Shown here: positions 22,810-34,349 of the stretch, one piece after another
How the letters are laid out: the number at the start of each line of letters is the position of its first letter
Position numbering within the stretch: position 1 is the stretch's first letter
NCBI GenBank assembly: GCA_023101885.1
Contig: JALPQD010000206.1
Location: 1,577,607 to 1,641,606 of the forward strand
Direction: 5' to 3'
DNA: 64,000 nucleotides
Source: Typhlomys cinereus
Lineage: Eukaryota; Chordata; Mammalia; Rodentia; Platacanthomyidae
The notes under the pieces: model-generated
Told to the model about the DNA's origin: nothing
Seen by the model: only the letters and a program-made list of their open reading frames with translations
Database searches by the model: none
Translations under genes and position numbers: made by a program

Positions 22810-23817
22810 TACCAAACCCACCCAGCCCACCTAGAGACAGTAATTCCAAGGATTATGAACAGGAGGGATGGGGTAGGAGGGCCACACCAGAAACAAGGAG
22901 AGAAGGGACCATGTTACAGCAGGGAAAATAGGCCTCCACCAAGGACCCAAATAAGTAATGAGACATCTGATTAAGTTCACAGACTTTTGTTCCTGATCAT
23001 TTACTACTGAGGGGGTGTGATCTCACCAGAAGAGGAGGGCATATAGTCTGGCAGATAAAAAGTAACAATTTTGCAAATGGGTGATAGACCCCTCCCTCAC
23101 TGTGGTTTCCCACTTTTATTACATCTACCTTTGAATGTGCTTTTATCACAAGACTCTAACAGCTTTTTGTCTCTGGCCAGGGGGTAACATACAATGCCCA
23201 CCAGGATGGAGTGAAGGGCATTGCAGGAGCAGCAAAACGGCAAAAGAAAATCAACAAACCACAATCCAGAACTTCAGAGACTCTATATCAACCACCTAGA
23301 ACTAGGCCAGCTTAGTCTCTCCCCATCTTGAAGCTCAGGGAAATTTGCAGAAGAGGGGGCGGTAAGAGTGTAAGAGCAAAAGGATGGGAGGAGCAATGAT
23401 ATGTAAGATACTCTATACTAGGGCTGAAGCAATCATAATTGGACTTTGCATGCCCTGCGCATTGTCCAACACACTGTTGACCTCACAAAGTCTAGCATCT
23501 GCTAAAGGCACCAAGATCCTTGGAAGCAAAGGATTGGCAGCCACAGCAGTGTTCCTATACCTAAGGGGAACACGGGAAAGGGTTCGGGAAAGGCCACTGG
23601 GTCCTTGTACATCATCGGAGAGGAGGGCCCAGAGGAAAATCAGACATGCACAAGAAAGGACTCTCTGGGAATTGGGGTGGGAGGCACTGAGGGATGGGGA
23701 GGGAGAGTGGTGGGGAGGGAGAGCAGGGGGTACGGGGGGAGGAGGAGGGAGGGAGGGAACTGGTGTACCTAATAAGTTTGTATGAGCTGAAATAAAAAAA
23801 AACAAACAAACAAAAAA
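22810..23817 (+). repeat. L1 3' UTR with G-rich purine tract and A-rich tail
   Basis: Follows the ORF2 stop directly. The G-rich block at 23690-23760 (GGGAGG repeats) is the typical rodent L1 3' polypurine region with G-quadruplex potential. It ends 'gtttgtatgagctgaaataaa' then A-rich. This is the reference 3' tail to compare with the variant tail at 50700-50759 and 50875-50930. Confidence 0.92.
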
Positions 23818-23831
23818 AAGGATATTGCTCT

Positions 23832-24600
23832 GAATTTGTCCTTTACTCACACTAATATTTTCTCTTTTATTCTCTTCATTTTTACGCATTTGTAGGACAT
23901 CACAAGATTTATAGAGTATGGTTTCTGTTTTTTGCATGTTCTACTAGTCTTCCTGTTTTGCTTGTGTTTTTGCTGGGTGAATATTTTTATGTGAACAATT
24001 CCACAACTAATATGAAGACAGATCCAAGAGCCTAAGCTGGCAGAAGCTTATGTTTGGTTTCCCTTACATAGAGAACTTGCAACTGGGTGGTTATTCAGAA
24101 CGTATTTCCTGATGTTGAAATTGTAAATTGGTTCAGAGTTGGAAAATTCTAAAAAGCAAAAACAACTTCACAAAATTAAACACAGGTTTAGCAGTAGTTT
24201 TGATAAGTTACCTTCAATAAAATTTATTGTTGCACAAACTGAGACAAGTTGCAAGTTGTAGGGCATGAAAGCAAAGACTTTTATCAGTAGCAGTTTTCCT
24301 TGTCTCTCAAACCATTCTGAATTATTCCATGTTCAGGTGTTTGAAGTTTCATTGCTCATTTCACACTTTAAAAGCTTTCTTAACATTATAGAGTTTGAAG
24401 AAACCATGAAAAGACATTCTTTCACAGATGAGTGGTTAAAATCAAGAGTGAAAATTTTACACTAGAAAAACAAAATTGAGATTGTGAATGTCTAATTTTT
24501 TGAATATTATACCCAAAATATTATTATTATCGTCCAGATCTATAAAGAGAGACAACAATCATAGGTAATTAACACTTCAAAACTCCAAGCTTCTATAAAC
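23832..24600. other. Unique AT-rich DNA, no gene seen
   Basis: No recognisable repeat. A 66-codon frame at 24265-24465 has no identifiable domain. Confidence 0.5.
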
Positions 24601-25597
24601 ATTTTAAGTAGGGGTAAGAAATAAATGAGAAAGGGAGCTATAAAAGTTTGATGTTTATGCAACACAAATGGATCGCAGAATATGTACAACATACATCAAC
24701 TAGAATTGACCTGAGAACTTCCTCCTTGCTGGATAGCTTACAAAATACCAAGAAATACATAGAAGCTACTCAGAGAGAGACGTAATCACAGGTCTCACCA
24801 ACTTATGAGGTCTGCAAGTTGCAATAAAAATCACCATGGCAACAGGTGACCACCAGTGTAATAATGGCATGAGTATCAAGGAGACAGGCAACAGCTTTCT
24901 GATTGAACTCGAGACCTGCTTGTCAGAATGGAATACATTCATGTTACTGTTAACTAGCAAAAGAACCTAAAAAAGGGAAGGAAATAAACCTACTTATAGC
25001 TGTAAGTAGAAAGATAGTACTCCAACCTCCTCTGTAAATAGCTACTATTATACCCCTAGATTGGAAGAACACTAAACATTCAGGCTAGAAGTCTTCTTCT
25101 ACAACAAAAGTAGAGGATTTCAATACCCTGACAGGATGCAGTCTAGGGAAAGAGAAGAACAGCAAAGTGGACAACAGCCAGCTATATATAACACAGAGTA
25201 CTGGCAACCCGGTTTTGCTTATTGAGAATCAGACCAACCAGTCTCTCCACATCCTAAGTCTTAGGAACTTCACGCAAGAGAGAGTGATAAGATTGTAATA
25301 CCCTAAAAAAGGGAAGTTCCACCATTGGACAAGATATTCCTTTAAAGCCAGGACTGCTGCATCCAGGAACTCACTAAAGTGAGACTTATCTTTACCAAGC
25401 CTGCATAATGACTGACATGTAAACATACCCCCACAGACTACTAAGAACTCAGTAGAGATAAAAACACAGGAGAAACCTTAGGGTCTAGAGCTGGACGAGT
25501 AAAGGGAAATACCTCTATCGGTGGGGTGGCCCAAGGGGCTACTTAATAGGCTACAGAAGCCTGAAACCCCACAAGAGTAGACAAGCCAGATGGAACC

Positions 25598-26011
25598 TGT
25601 CATAGTTAAGCACAGGTGTCAACTTGACTCTTGAGGGTTTGAGCTCTGGGCACAGGTGTAGAGACTTGATGGTTGAGTTAAGCCCAGAGCAAACCTGAAG
25701 GAGATTGTCTGGCTGCTGGGGAAGACCCAGCCCATGGTGGGTGGGATTAGGCCCTGGATAAATCAGAGAGAGCTGGTTGAGAGAGTGGGCATCCTTCTGT
25801 TCACTTGGCCAGACATGCTGGTCTGGCAAGTAAGGATTGTCCATCTCTCAGCCGTTATGGTGGCCAGTTCCCTCGGCCCTGGCGTTGGTGTGTGCTCTCC
25901 CATCAAGCTGGACTATGAACTGTAACTGGACTGTCGTAAGAAAGTAAACTCCTTGTTCCCTTAAGCTGTGTTCTGGTCATTTATCAGCAACCATGCCGGC
26001 GGACTGCAACA
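25598..26011 (+). repeat. MaLR 5' LTR
   Basis: Runs from TGTCATAG to GCAACA, preceded by GAACC. It is identical to the 3' LTR except at 25901-25902 (CA, versus TG at 27432-27433), which is best explained by independent decay of one ancestral CpG. 'agaaagtaaactccttgtt' near the 3' part resembles the polyadenylation region of rodent MaLR LTRs. Confidence 0.93.
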
Positions 26012-26040
26012 GAATTTGGTACCCAGGAAGTGGGGTGTTG
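26012..26040 (+). promoter_or_regulatory. MaLR primer-binding region
   Basis: 'aatttggtacccaggaagtg' lies immediately downstream of the 5' LTR. It closely resembles the leucine-tRNA-type primer site known for ERVL elements and is also present, mutated, in the old element at 9785-9828. Confidence 0.75.
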
Positions 26041-27117
26041 CTGATAAATCTGACTATGTGGATTTTGTGGCTTTTGAACAGTTCTGCTGGACAAAGTTGG
26101 AAATTCTTGAAAATTTTCACTTTGTGGATTTACAAATACCGTTCTTCAGCGTTTAGTGGGCCAACTGCTGAGAGACATTGTTTGGGCCCAATTTGTGATG
26201 AGGGAAACAAGGACTTTGGTAAAACTGAATATAAGGATGATGGACTGGTTTGCTTGACAGAGGAGAGCTGTATTGGCAACCTTGGAGGTTCAGATGTGCA
26301 AAGGGCAGGCTGTTGGACAAATGAGTATCAGTGAAGGAAAACCTAGTGACTTGCACTGAGACGGTGGAGGACGTGGAAACCACCGTATGGCAAGTTCGTG
26401 GTTTGGAAGCTCAGATTCCTTCAGGGGGCGAAAGCCCAAATTAAAGCTGTTTCTTGCCCTTTGCAAGTTTGGTTGCCTAGAAGAGAAGCTTTTCCAGCAT
26501 CAGTGCGTTGAAGTTGGTGCAGCTGTGGCTCCAATGGACTAAGCTGCGTTTCAACCTCGCTTCGGAATCTGGCAGCGTCCCTCAGGTGATACTGGTTTTC
26601 GTGTACTACTGAAGGGTTCATGGAGAGCAGCAAAAGCTTGGCACCAAGTGGCAGGTGTAGAGTTCCTGCGAGAGATGGTGAAGCCTAAAGCTGCAGAGGA
26701 GAACCCAGAGTTGTGTTTGAGATGCCAGAACTGTGGGATTGCTGCTGAGGACAACTGTGAGTGGAGATTCAGCCTGGTTCAGAGGAACTCTGCTCTTACA
26801 ACTTCGAGCTGCAAACAGGGACTGGGAATGCCTAGAATCTTTGAGCTGCCTTGACTACGTGATGAGCAGCAGAAGATGGACATTGAAGTACAGGATGCGG
26901 TGATTTGCTGGACTTTGATCTTTTTAATGTTTTCTTATTGTTTTAAGATCCTTCTGTTTTAATGTTTTATCTGCTTTAAACTTTTAAAATATTGGAACTG
27001 AAGTTTTAATGAGAGAACATTTTAAATTTGTCCATGGAATGTATTTATATTTTAACATCTGTGGGGACAAGGAAAGGTTACAGTTTAAAAGTGCTATTGT
27101 TTTTGTGTCAAGTTGAC

Positions 27118-27128
27118 AAGGGGTGGAA
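27118..27128 (+). promoter_or_regulatory. Polypurine tract of the MaLR provirus
   Basis: AAGGGGTGGAA directly abuts the 3' LTR start, the expected plus-strand primer position. Confidence 0.85.
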
Positions 27129-27542
27129 TGTCATAGTTAAGCACAGGTGTCAACTTGACTCTTGAGGGTTTGAGCTCTGGGCACAGGTGTAGAGACTTGA
27201 TGGTTGAGTTAAGCCCAGAGCAAACCTGAAGGAGATTGTCTGGCTGCTGGGGAAGACCCAGCCCATGGTGGGTGGGATTAGGCCCTGGATAAATCAGAGA
27301 GAGCTGGTTGAGAGAGTGGGCATCCTTCTGTTCACTTGGCCAGACATGCTGGTCTGGCAAGTAAGGATTGTCCATCTCTCAGCCGTTATGGTGGCCAGTT
27401 CCCTCGGCCCTGGCGTTGGTGTGTGCTCTCCTGTCAAGCTGGACTATGAACTGTAACTGGACTGTCGTAAGAAAGTAAACTCCTTGTTCCCTTAAGCTGT
27501 GTTCTGGTCATTTATCAGCAACCATGCCGGCGGACTGCAACA
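27129..27542 (+). repeat. MaLR 3' LTR
   Basis: 414 bp, the partner of 25598-26011, followed by the GAACC target duplication. Confidence 0.93.
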
Positions 27543-27744
27543 GAACCCATAGACGGTCCATAAAAGCTGTCAGGCAGGAGGGTGAGAAGGAGTGGAATGG
27601 ATTGATGAGGGGAAGGGAGAGGGATGGGAGGGAGAATGAGGGACGCAGTGATTAGTACTTAATATGCTTGTAAAACTAAAAAGAAATTTTTAAAAATCAA
27701 AAAAAAAATGATGCTTAAAACAATTCTTGTCATACATGAAGGAC

Positions 27745-28612
27745 CTGATGTGTCCAGGAAGCAGTCTTGCAGGTGAGCATAGGGTCCTGCTTGGATGCAG
27801 TGGCCGAGGCAACAGAGTTAACCACAGCCACCCTGTTACAGGTTAAGCATACTTCCTGGTGACTCACCCACCCGGGGCCAGACTCCCCGTGCCTCCGCAA
27901 TCTCTCTGCCTCTTTGTGCCTTAGAATGGCAGTCAGAACTTGTGGTCTGGTGGCCCCAAAAGTGCCCTCGTGTATATGCCAACAGCAGGATTGGCCAGCT
28001 CCCCCTATATGAGGAGATGTCTTTGTTCCTGCACGATAAAGCGGACACCATCTTTCCCCCACATGGTGTCTCCCGGGTCTGTCTCTCTGTCTCTTAGTGG
28101 CACCGTTGTCCTCACCTGCGCCGTGTCCCATGAGCAGCCTCGCTAACAGCTCTGCTGGTCGCTGCTGCGTCTGCTGCGGCAACACAGTCGGACCCCATAA
28201 TTGGAGACAGCTGAGATCAACTATCCACGGGTCTACGCCACATTGTCAGAGAGCTTGAACATGCTGGAAACACTCAGTTCTTTACTCTGTTGTGCCAACA
28301 GCAGGATTGGCCAGCTCCCCCTATATGAGGAGATGTCTTTGTTCCTGCACGATAAAGCGGACACCATCTTTCCCCTACATGGTGTCTCCCGGGTCTGTCT
28401 CTCTGTCTCTTAGTGGCACCGTTGTCCTCACCTGCGCCGTGTCCCATGAGCAGCCTCGCTAACAGCTCTGCTGGTCGCTGCTGCGTCTGCTGCGGCAACA
28501 CAGTCGGACCCCATAATTGGAGACAGCTGAGATCAACTATCCACGGGTCTACGCCACATTGTCAGAGAGCTTGAACATGCTGGAAACACTCAGTTCTTTA
28601 CTCTGTTGTGAT
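27745..28612. repeat. GC-rich repeat with 316-bp tandem duplication
   Basis: A GC-rich island in AT-rich DNA. The segment beginning 'gccaacagcaggattggcc' and ending 'ctttactctgttgt' occurs at 27978-28293 and again at 28294-28612, with one difference seen (ccccca versus ccccta). Plus-strand signals are LTR-like: 'cccctatatgagg' (TATA-like), 'cgataaagcgg' (weak polyadenylation-like), then a TCTGTCTCTCTGTCTC stretch. A 151-codon minus-strand frame crosses the first copy without a recognisable domain. I cannot assign a family; a partial retroviral LTR plus leader is my best guess. Confidence 0.6.
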
Positions 28613-28844
28613 ATTCCACCTACTATTCCACCTCAGTGCCACAGCTCCAATTCTCAAATGACAGATGAGGTTTAACCACTGATGACTTTTCATATTTTAA
28701 AGATACAAGATAGAGATAATCATCTCTTTAAAGATAATTCAATAAAGAGGATTGTGCGTATTAATCATTTCAGCCCAAGAGTAGGTGAGGATAAATAGTT
28801 ATTTTTCACATTGGGAATCATAGGAACAGGCACTAGACAAGTAC

Positions 28845-29095
28845 TGCCCCCCCTGTAGAGTAAGACAAGTATCTCCTTGATACTCATGCCATCATTGCAA
28901 GTGCCCTACTAGTACAGATAACCTGAAGTGAGACCTCTGATCCACGAACGCAGAGGTTATGAGGACAGGAGGGAAAGGCATGGATTGGAAAGGGAAGCAA
29001 GAGGAGGGAGCGAGAGGAGGGGGAAAAGGTGGAAGGGAGCATGGACAACTACTCATTTATTTTTGTAAATTTTTTTAAAAGTTGATAAATTAAAA
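28845..29095 (+). mobile_element. Old L1 3' end
   Basis: Purine-rich block (28960-29040) followed by 'gacaactactcatttatttttgtaaa' and an A-rich tail. It resembles the Lx-like tail at 27590-27715. The left limit is uncertain. Confidence 0.6.
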
Positions 29096-29103
29096 ATAAC
29101 TTC

Positions 29104-29398
29104 AGGGCCAGAGAGATGGCTCAGGTGTTAAAACTCTGCCTTGCAAGCAGAAGGACCTGAGTTCAGATTACAAATTCAGATTACAAGGACCTAGATTACA
29201 ATTGTCAGAAATATGGACTTCCTGCACTTCCAGCCATGGAAGGCAGAACCTGGGAAACCACAGAGAAAAGCAATGAGTTAGAGAATCCAGGGTGATTCCA
29301 GAAGTTCCCTTGGGCCTCCATGGTCACATACAGTGTACTTTTCTACACACACATCCCCCCACATACACACTCCAAAAATGTAAAAAATGCAATCTATT
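29104..29398 (+). mobile_element. Older B2-superfamily SINE, sense
   Basis: It starts 'gggccagagagatggctcag', with 'aaggacctgagttcagatta' in the B-box position, a diverged body, CA-rich 3' part and A-rich end. A short internal duplication of 'cagattacaa' is visible near 29165-29190. Confidence 0.75.
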
Positions 29399-29419
29399 AT
29401 GTAAAAGTTAGGGGTTAGA

Positions 29420-29795
29420 CATATTGTTGACCCCTCAAATTCTAGCATGGACTAAAGGCACTAGGATCCTTAGAAGCAAGGGATTAACAGTCACAATAGT
29501 GTTCCTATACTTAAGGGGAATACAAGAAAGAGTTCTAGGAAATGCTACTGAGTCCTTACACCTCATCAGAGAGGAGGACCCAGAGGGAAGTTTGATATGC
29601 ACACTAAAGGATGCTCCAGGAATTGGGGGAGGGGGCACTAGGAGAAAGGGAGGGGGGGGAAGGAAGGGACAAAGTGGGGAGGGAACAGGGAGGTCCAGGG
29701 AGGGGTGGAGGGAGGGAGGGGACAGGGGTTCCTATTACGTTTGTATGAGCAGAAAAAAATAAAAAAATAAAAAATAAAATAAAACTAACATAAAA
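29420..29795 (+). mobile_element. 5'-truncated L1, last ~375 bp
   Basis: L1 3' UTR end with the standard 'gtttgtatgagcag' tail and a simple A/T-rich end. The 17-bp duplication AAAAGTTAGGGGTTAGA at 29403-29419 and 29796-29812 is exact. Confidence 0.93.
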
Positions 29796-29812
29796 AAAAG
29801 TTAGGGGTTAGA

Positions 29813-31180
29813 ATAGAGGACTTTGTTGTGAACACTATGGTACAGTTGACACCTGATTTTTTTGTTTGCTTTCTTATTTTTTTCTACTTTTACAAGCATA
29901 ATTGAGTATTCATCCCAGCTTCCCTCCTCTGATGCTGAATTTTTAAAAATCATTGTATCCTATCAATTGAAAAATGTTCAAATAGTCCCCCCTGTAGAGT
30001 AAGCCAAAAAGAGGTAGACATCAGTATGATGCTGAAGAATGTAAATATTGTGTGCCAAGCATTTGCAAAATTTATGACCTGGGAGAGTTGACACTTTTAC
30101 AAACCAGACAGGACAAAATAAGAAAACATATGACGGTGGTCCTTATGGAATAGCTGCAGATTTGTCATAACAGATGGCATTTATTATTCTCATTTACACA
30201 CTTTAAATAGTGAAAATAATCAGAACATATTTATCATTTTTAATTTGAAAAGAGTAAATACAGAATGTTAGGAGGAAAGGTGGTAACAAATAAAGATGCA
30301 AATGTATATATTTATATATGTATTTATATATGTTTAATATTATAATTATGTGGCTATAAGACCATCTAAACCATGTTTAAAATTAACAGTGGTCCATGGA
30401 ATTGATAAATAAGACTCATCTAGCTACAGATAAGCAATGTCACGAGTTTGACTCCTTCATCTTTTTTATGATAGCTTCATTTTACATTAGTCTATATTAT
30501 ATTTGGTTTTCTTCATCTTCCTAATGAATTCATTACAAAGTCCAAAATCTTCTCTCATACATATGCAATAATCGATTGTCTCAAGGTAGCTTCTATTAGG
30601 TATAATTTATTCACTAATTGGTCAGCAGATTAATGCCCTAGGGACTTCATGCTGTACTATCATTAGAACTGTATTAGATGGGAGGGGGTAAATCAAGCTT
30701 TGTTTTGTAATATTGGATTTTTTTCTAATCATGCAATTTAAAAACTCAAGATTATAGGTGAAGATCTGGGACTGTCACAGTTAAGATCTCTTAACTGATT
30801 TTTTTCACTGAGCATAATCTGTAATTTTCATTATTGTCTTCATGGATTAATTACTTTTCCTTAATAATTGCTGGAGAATTTATTTTTAAATAAGTATATA
30901 ATACATTAAATGAACATTATATATATGTACATGATACATTAAATAAGTACATATACATAAGTAGCAATATACTGATGACAGAATGTGAAAAACAAAGGGT
31001 AACGAATGCCAAGTTATCCAGAAACTCACACCTAGCTTGTACTTCCTCAATGAAGAGTACCTAAAAAAGAATTTCTTCTAAATAGTGTCCTTTTCTACTT
31101 AAATATATATTTGTAGTCTGGATTCTGCTTATGAGTCAAAAGATGCTGAATTTGTCTTTCTAAATCTCACTTATTTCTTT
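29813..31180. other. Unique AT-rich DNA, no gene seen
   Basis: AT-rich with TATA/TATATTTA runs at 30300-30340 and 30890-30950. No coding or repeat signature was recognised. Confidence 0.5.
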
Positions 31181-33170
31181 TTTCTAATTTTTATTAAGAA
31201 TGTTTTATATACAAGCAACATGACTTTATGTCACTGCCCTATCCCCTTCCTCCCCATCTTCCTCATTTCCTACTCTTCCTGCCCATTCCTTCAGCTGCTA
31301 CCCTCCCCTGCCCTCTTTATTCCAGCCATGTCCCTCACACTCTTTTTTTCCTCTGTATGTGTGGATCACAGGGCTCCCTTTGAGGGGCCTGTGTTGGTAG
31401 AGAAGTCAGATTTCTATTGTAGTATATGTGACTTTTCTGTGGGGAAAGTCATACGTGGGGAGGTTTCGCTTATTCAACATTTGCCCCCAGAGATTCTCTA
31501 AGTTTTTTCTCCTGAAATCTTTCAGTTCTTGGGGAAATGCTGATATGTCAGTCATTGTGTAGATCTGGTATTAGAAGATCTCATTGTAGTGAACTCCTAG
31601 CTATAACAGCCTGTTGTATCTAGAGTGTTAGTCAGAAGTAGACAACCATAACTTTAGGCTCTTACAGTCTTACCCCTCTTCGTCAAGTTTCCCTGAGCCT
31701 TAGGATCAGGACAGATTTGATGAACTGATTTGGGCTGAGCATTCTAGGGTCTTAGATATCCTGTGTTCTTGCCAGTTGGTTTTCTGCCTCATTATTAGTC
31801 TTCCATTGCAATAAGGTACATCTTTGGTTGATCTCTTGAGAGCTTTTTTTAATCTGAAGGTTAAATAGTGTTTAGATGGTGTTTGGGTATCAAGTTTTCA
31901 TAGTTACACTAAGACATCTGTTACTGTCTATTTTCTTCCTCTTTACTCTTATTTGGATAGGTTTATAATATCAGGCATGAGTTCCTTGAGAAGAGGTTTA
32001 GAACCCATTCAGAGAATAATTGCTTCCCATGGGTCTTACATACCACTCTTCCTCCCCTGGATTCTTCTTACCAGAGTTGTAATAGCTTGCACGAAAATTA
32101 GCTCCAAGTGAACTAAATATATCAATGTTAGACCAGAGATTATAAAAACCCTAGAAGAAATACTGGGGAATACTGTTGAACTGATTGGCCTAGGTCAACA
32201 TTTTTGAACAGGATCCCAAATACACAGAAAACCAGATCAATATTTAGCAACAGGATTTCATGAAAGGTTCTGTTTAACAAAATATTTTGTTGACCAAAGA
32301 AAAAGGTAACCCATGGAATGGGAGAAAATCTTCGCTAACCACACATCTGACAGAGGGCTAATATCCAGAGCCCACAAAGAACTCAAAAGGTTAAATTCCA
32401 AGGAGGTAAATAACCTAGTTAAAAATAGGCCTTAGAATTTAAAAGAAACTTTTCTCAGAATGAAATTCAAATATCTAACAAATACCTTTTAAGATGTTTC
32501 ACTTCTCTGTCCATTAGGAAGATGCGACTTAAAACCATCCTGAGTTATTGTATCACTTCAGTCAGAATGACTAAAATCCAAACACAAATAACAACAAATG
32601 CTGGTGAGGATGTGGGCATAATGGAAGTTACTGAAAAAGTTTAAAGTTGATACACCATATATCCCAGCAATGCCACTACTGGGAATATTCCCAAAGAATG
32701 CTGCATTTTACTACAGAGACATGTGTAGTTCATTGTAGCTATATTCACAAATAGCAAAGAAATAGAATTAGTCTAGATGTCCCTCAGTAAATGAATGGAT
32801 AATGAAAATGTGGTACATATACACAATGAAATGCTATTCAGCTGTCACCAAAAAAGTGAAATGATGAAATTTGTTGGTAAATGGATTGAGTTGGAAGAAA
32901 TTATATTGAGTGAAGAATCTCAGACACAGAAAGACAGAAGCTGCATGTTCTCTCTTATAAGTGGATCCTAGCATTAAACCTTGAATGATAAATTTAAAGG
33001 GAAATTTCTATAAAACCCACGAACTGCAAAGGAATGTAAGTTGGGGAGGAGGTACAAAGAAAATCTAAGAGAATGGAGACAGAAGAGCACAGGCAAATAG
33101 ATTAATATGGAAATTGTGAAAGAAAAGTCTGTACTCATATTTAATCAAATCATTATCATGAAAGCAGTAA
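31180..33170 (-). mobile_element. Old L1 with internally inverted 5' part
   Basis: 31180-32095 is antisense Lx-like L1 3' UTR. 32096-33170 is sense sequence of degenerate ORF2 C-terminus plus the start of a 3' UTR ('aatgggagaaaatcttcgctaac', 'gtggtacatatacacaatgaaatgc', 'gaagaatctcagacacag'). The head-to-head arrangement fits a twin-primed insertion, in which the 5' segment is inverted. Many stops and indels make it non-coding. Two independent insertions cannot be excluded because I did not find a clear target duplication. Confidence 0.7.
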
Positions 33171-34340
33171 ACAAAACAAAATAGTTTTCTTTTCCTCTTT
33201 CATTTCTGGGTTGAAGGTCTTTTCCGCCACTGCTTTTGTTAGAGTAGGCAGATCTGAGCAAGTGTGAGGAATGGTGTCCCATAAGGCCAAGATTAGGAAA
33301 GCACAATAAGGCTTTGGCTAAACTCCACCTAGATCCATCTCTTCTGCTATCAGGAGCATCCTGATAAATGGAGGGAGATTGTAAGGTTTCCACAGGCCCC
33401 AGAGAATGCCTAGTAAGAAGGAATCAACCCTTAAAGGAACCTTCTCACTTTACAGTTATCAGAAGCATCATGACTTTGGCTGCCCTTTCCATAGATGTCA
33501 TTGAAGTAACTATAGGAAGAAGAAGAGAATATGGCAACCAGAGTATGTGCAGGAGACTGACAATGCAAGAAGCTGACAATGGCATTTCGAGAGGTCAAAT
33601 AACTGCCTTAAAAATCCACAAGGCAGAACCCATTCTGCTGTTGCCCACCCTTGCATTATAGCTCACTTTGCAGTTTCCCTTCGCCCTTAAATACTTGCTT
33701 AAGCTGTCTGCTCCTCTCTGAATTCCTTCATTTGAGAAAATGAGAATGGAAGAAATTCCAATTGGACTCTTCTTGTTAGCTACAAAACATCTTGTAATTG
33801 TTATCCTACATAATTATATCTCTCAACATTTAATCTCCCTGTCTGTTCTGAGATGGAAGTGTGGATATGAAGGCCTGTGGAGGAATGCTTTCAGGATTAT
33901 TACATGAAAGGCTTGAGGAAGAGGAGCTGGTCAGAATTCTATTATACTGTAGTATAAGGGGTAAATGTCTGCATCATGGAAAGTCTGGCTGCCACAGCAC
34001 TGTGCCCACTGTGCTTTCACTGTATTCACCAACATATCACTGCACCTGTTTCACACTCTGCATTCCCCAGCAAAACTTTGAAATTGTTTATAGTTGTTTA
34101 GCTTAATGCATTTAGTGACAAGATTCCATTTCTCGGTGTATGCATTGAACTTCTGCATATGAGATGCATGGCAAATATTCCTTAAAGACAGAGCAGATTA
34201 GGTGAGATTATGAGATTAATAGGCAGAGTTAACCAGGTAAGTAGAAAAGGGAGATCACACCAGACAAAGCAAGTAGTCTTGAGGAATTTATAAAAGACAC
34301 TGGAAATTCTATATAAAATTGGTCAGTCATGTGAACAATC
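33171..34340. other. Unique sequence, no gene identified
   Basis: Frames of 80-97 codons occur on both strands (33145-33393 minus, 33368-33661 plus, 33861-34106 plus). None shows a recognisable domain, homopolymer-free coding bias or gene context that I could support. Confidence 0.45.
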
Positions 34341-34349
34341 CCCCCCCAC

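Larger units (their letters stand above)
17906..23817 (+). mobile_element. Near-full-length L1, inactivated
   Basis: It spans a monomeric 5' UTR, ORF1 remnant, ORF2 remnant, 3' UTR and A-rich tail. An exact 14-bp duplication, AAGGATATTGCTCT (17892-17905 and 23818-23831), bounds it. Compared with the intact L1 at 50875-57205 it has a 1-bp deletion in ORF1, a deletion of about 0.7 kb fusing ORF1 codon ~173 to ORF2 codon ~18, an in-frame stop, a 4-bp deletion and a 27-bp deletion in ORF2. Overall similarity is high, so it is a recent but dead copy. Its 3' tail is the common 'gtttgtatgagc' type, unlike the intact copy. Confidence 0.96.
25598..27542 (+). mobile_element. Young complete ERVL-MaLR provirus
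   Basis: Two 414-bp LTRs (25598-26011 and 27129-27542) enclose 1,117 bp of internal sequence. The 5-bp target duplication GAACC is exact (25593-25597 and 27543-27547). The internal part starts with a primer-binding-like 'tttggtacccaggaagtgg' and ends with the purine tract 'aaggggtggaa'. The LTRs differ at only two adjacent bases. The internal region has no gag/pol frame (longest about 113 codons, no motif), consistent with MaLR elements being non-autonomous and mobilised by ERVL proteins. Confidence 0.93.
24600..27715 (+). mobile_element. Old L1 3' UTR (Lx-like), split by a MaLR provirus
   Basis: Sense old L1 3' UTR: 'gaattgacctgagaacttcctccttgctgga', 'tctccacatcctaagtcttagg', 'gaaaccccacaagagtag', then after the provirus 'ccatagacggtccataaaagctg', a purine-rich tract (27590-27650) and 'cttaatatgcttgtaaaac' with an A tail. 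The left limit is approximate. The older L1 provided the target for the young MaLR element at 25598-27542. Confidence 0.7.

Noticed and set aside
23384..23937. 133- and 174-codon frames over the L1 3' end
   Set aside because: They lie in the purine-rich L1 3' UTR and its complement; equivalent frames appear at each L1 tail (29424, 46033, 50568, 61274).
25551..27456. Paired identical frames at 25551/27094 and 25734/27265
   Set aside because: They fall in the two LTRs of the MaLR provirus and are duplicated because the LTRs are.
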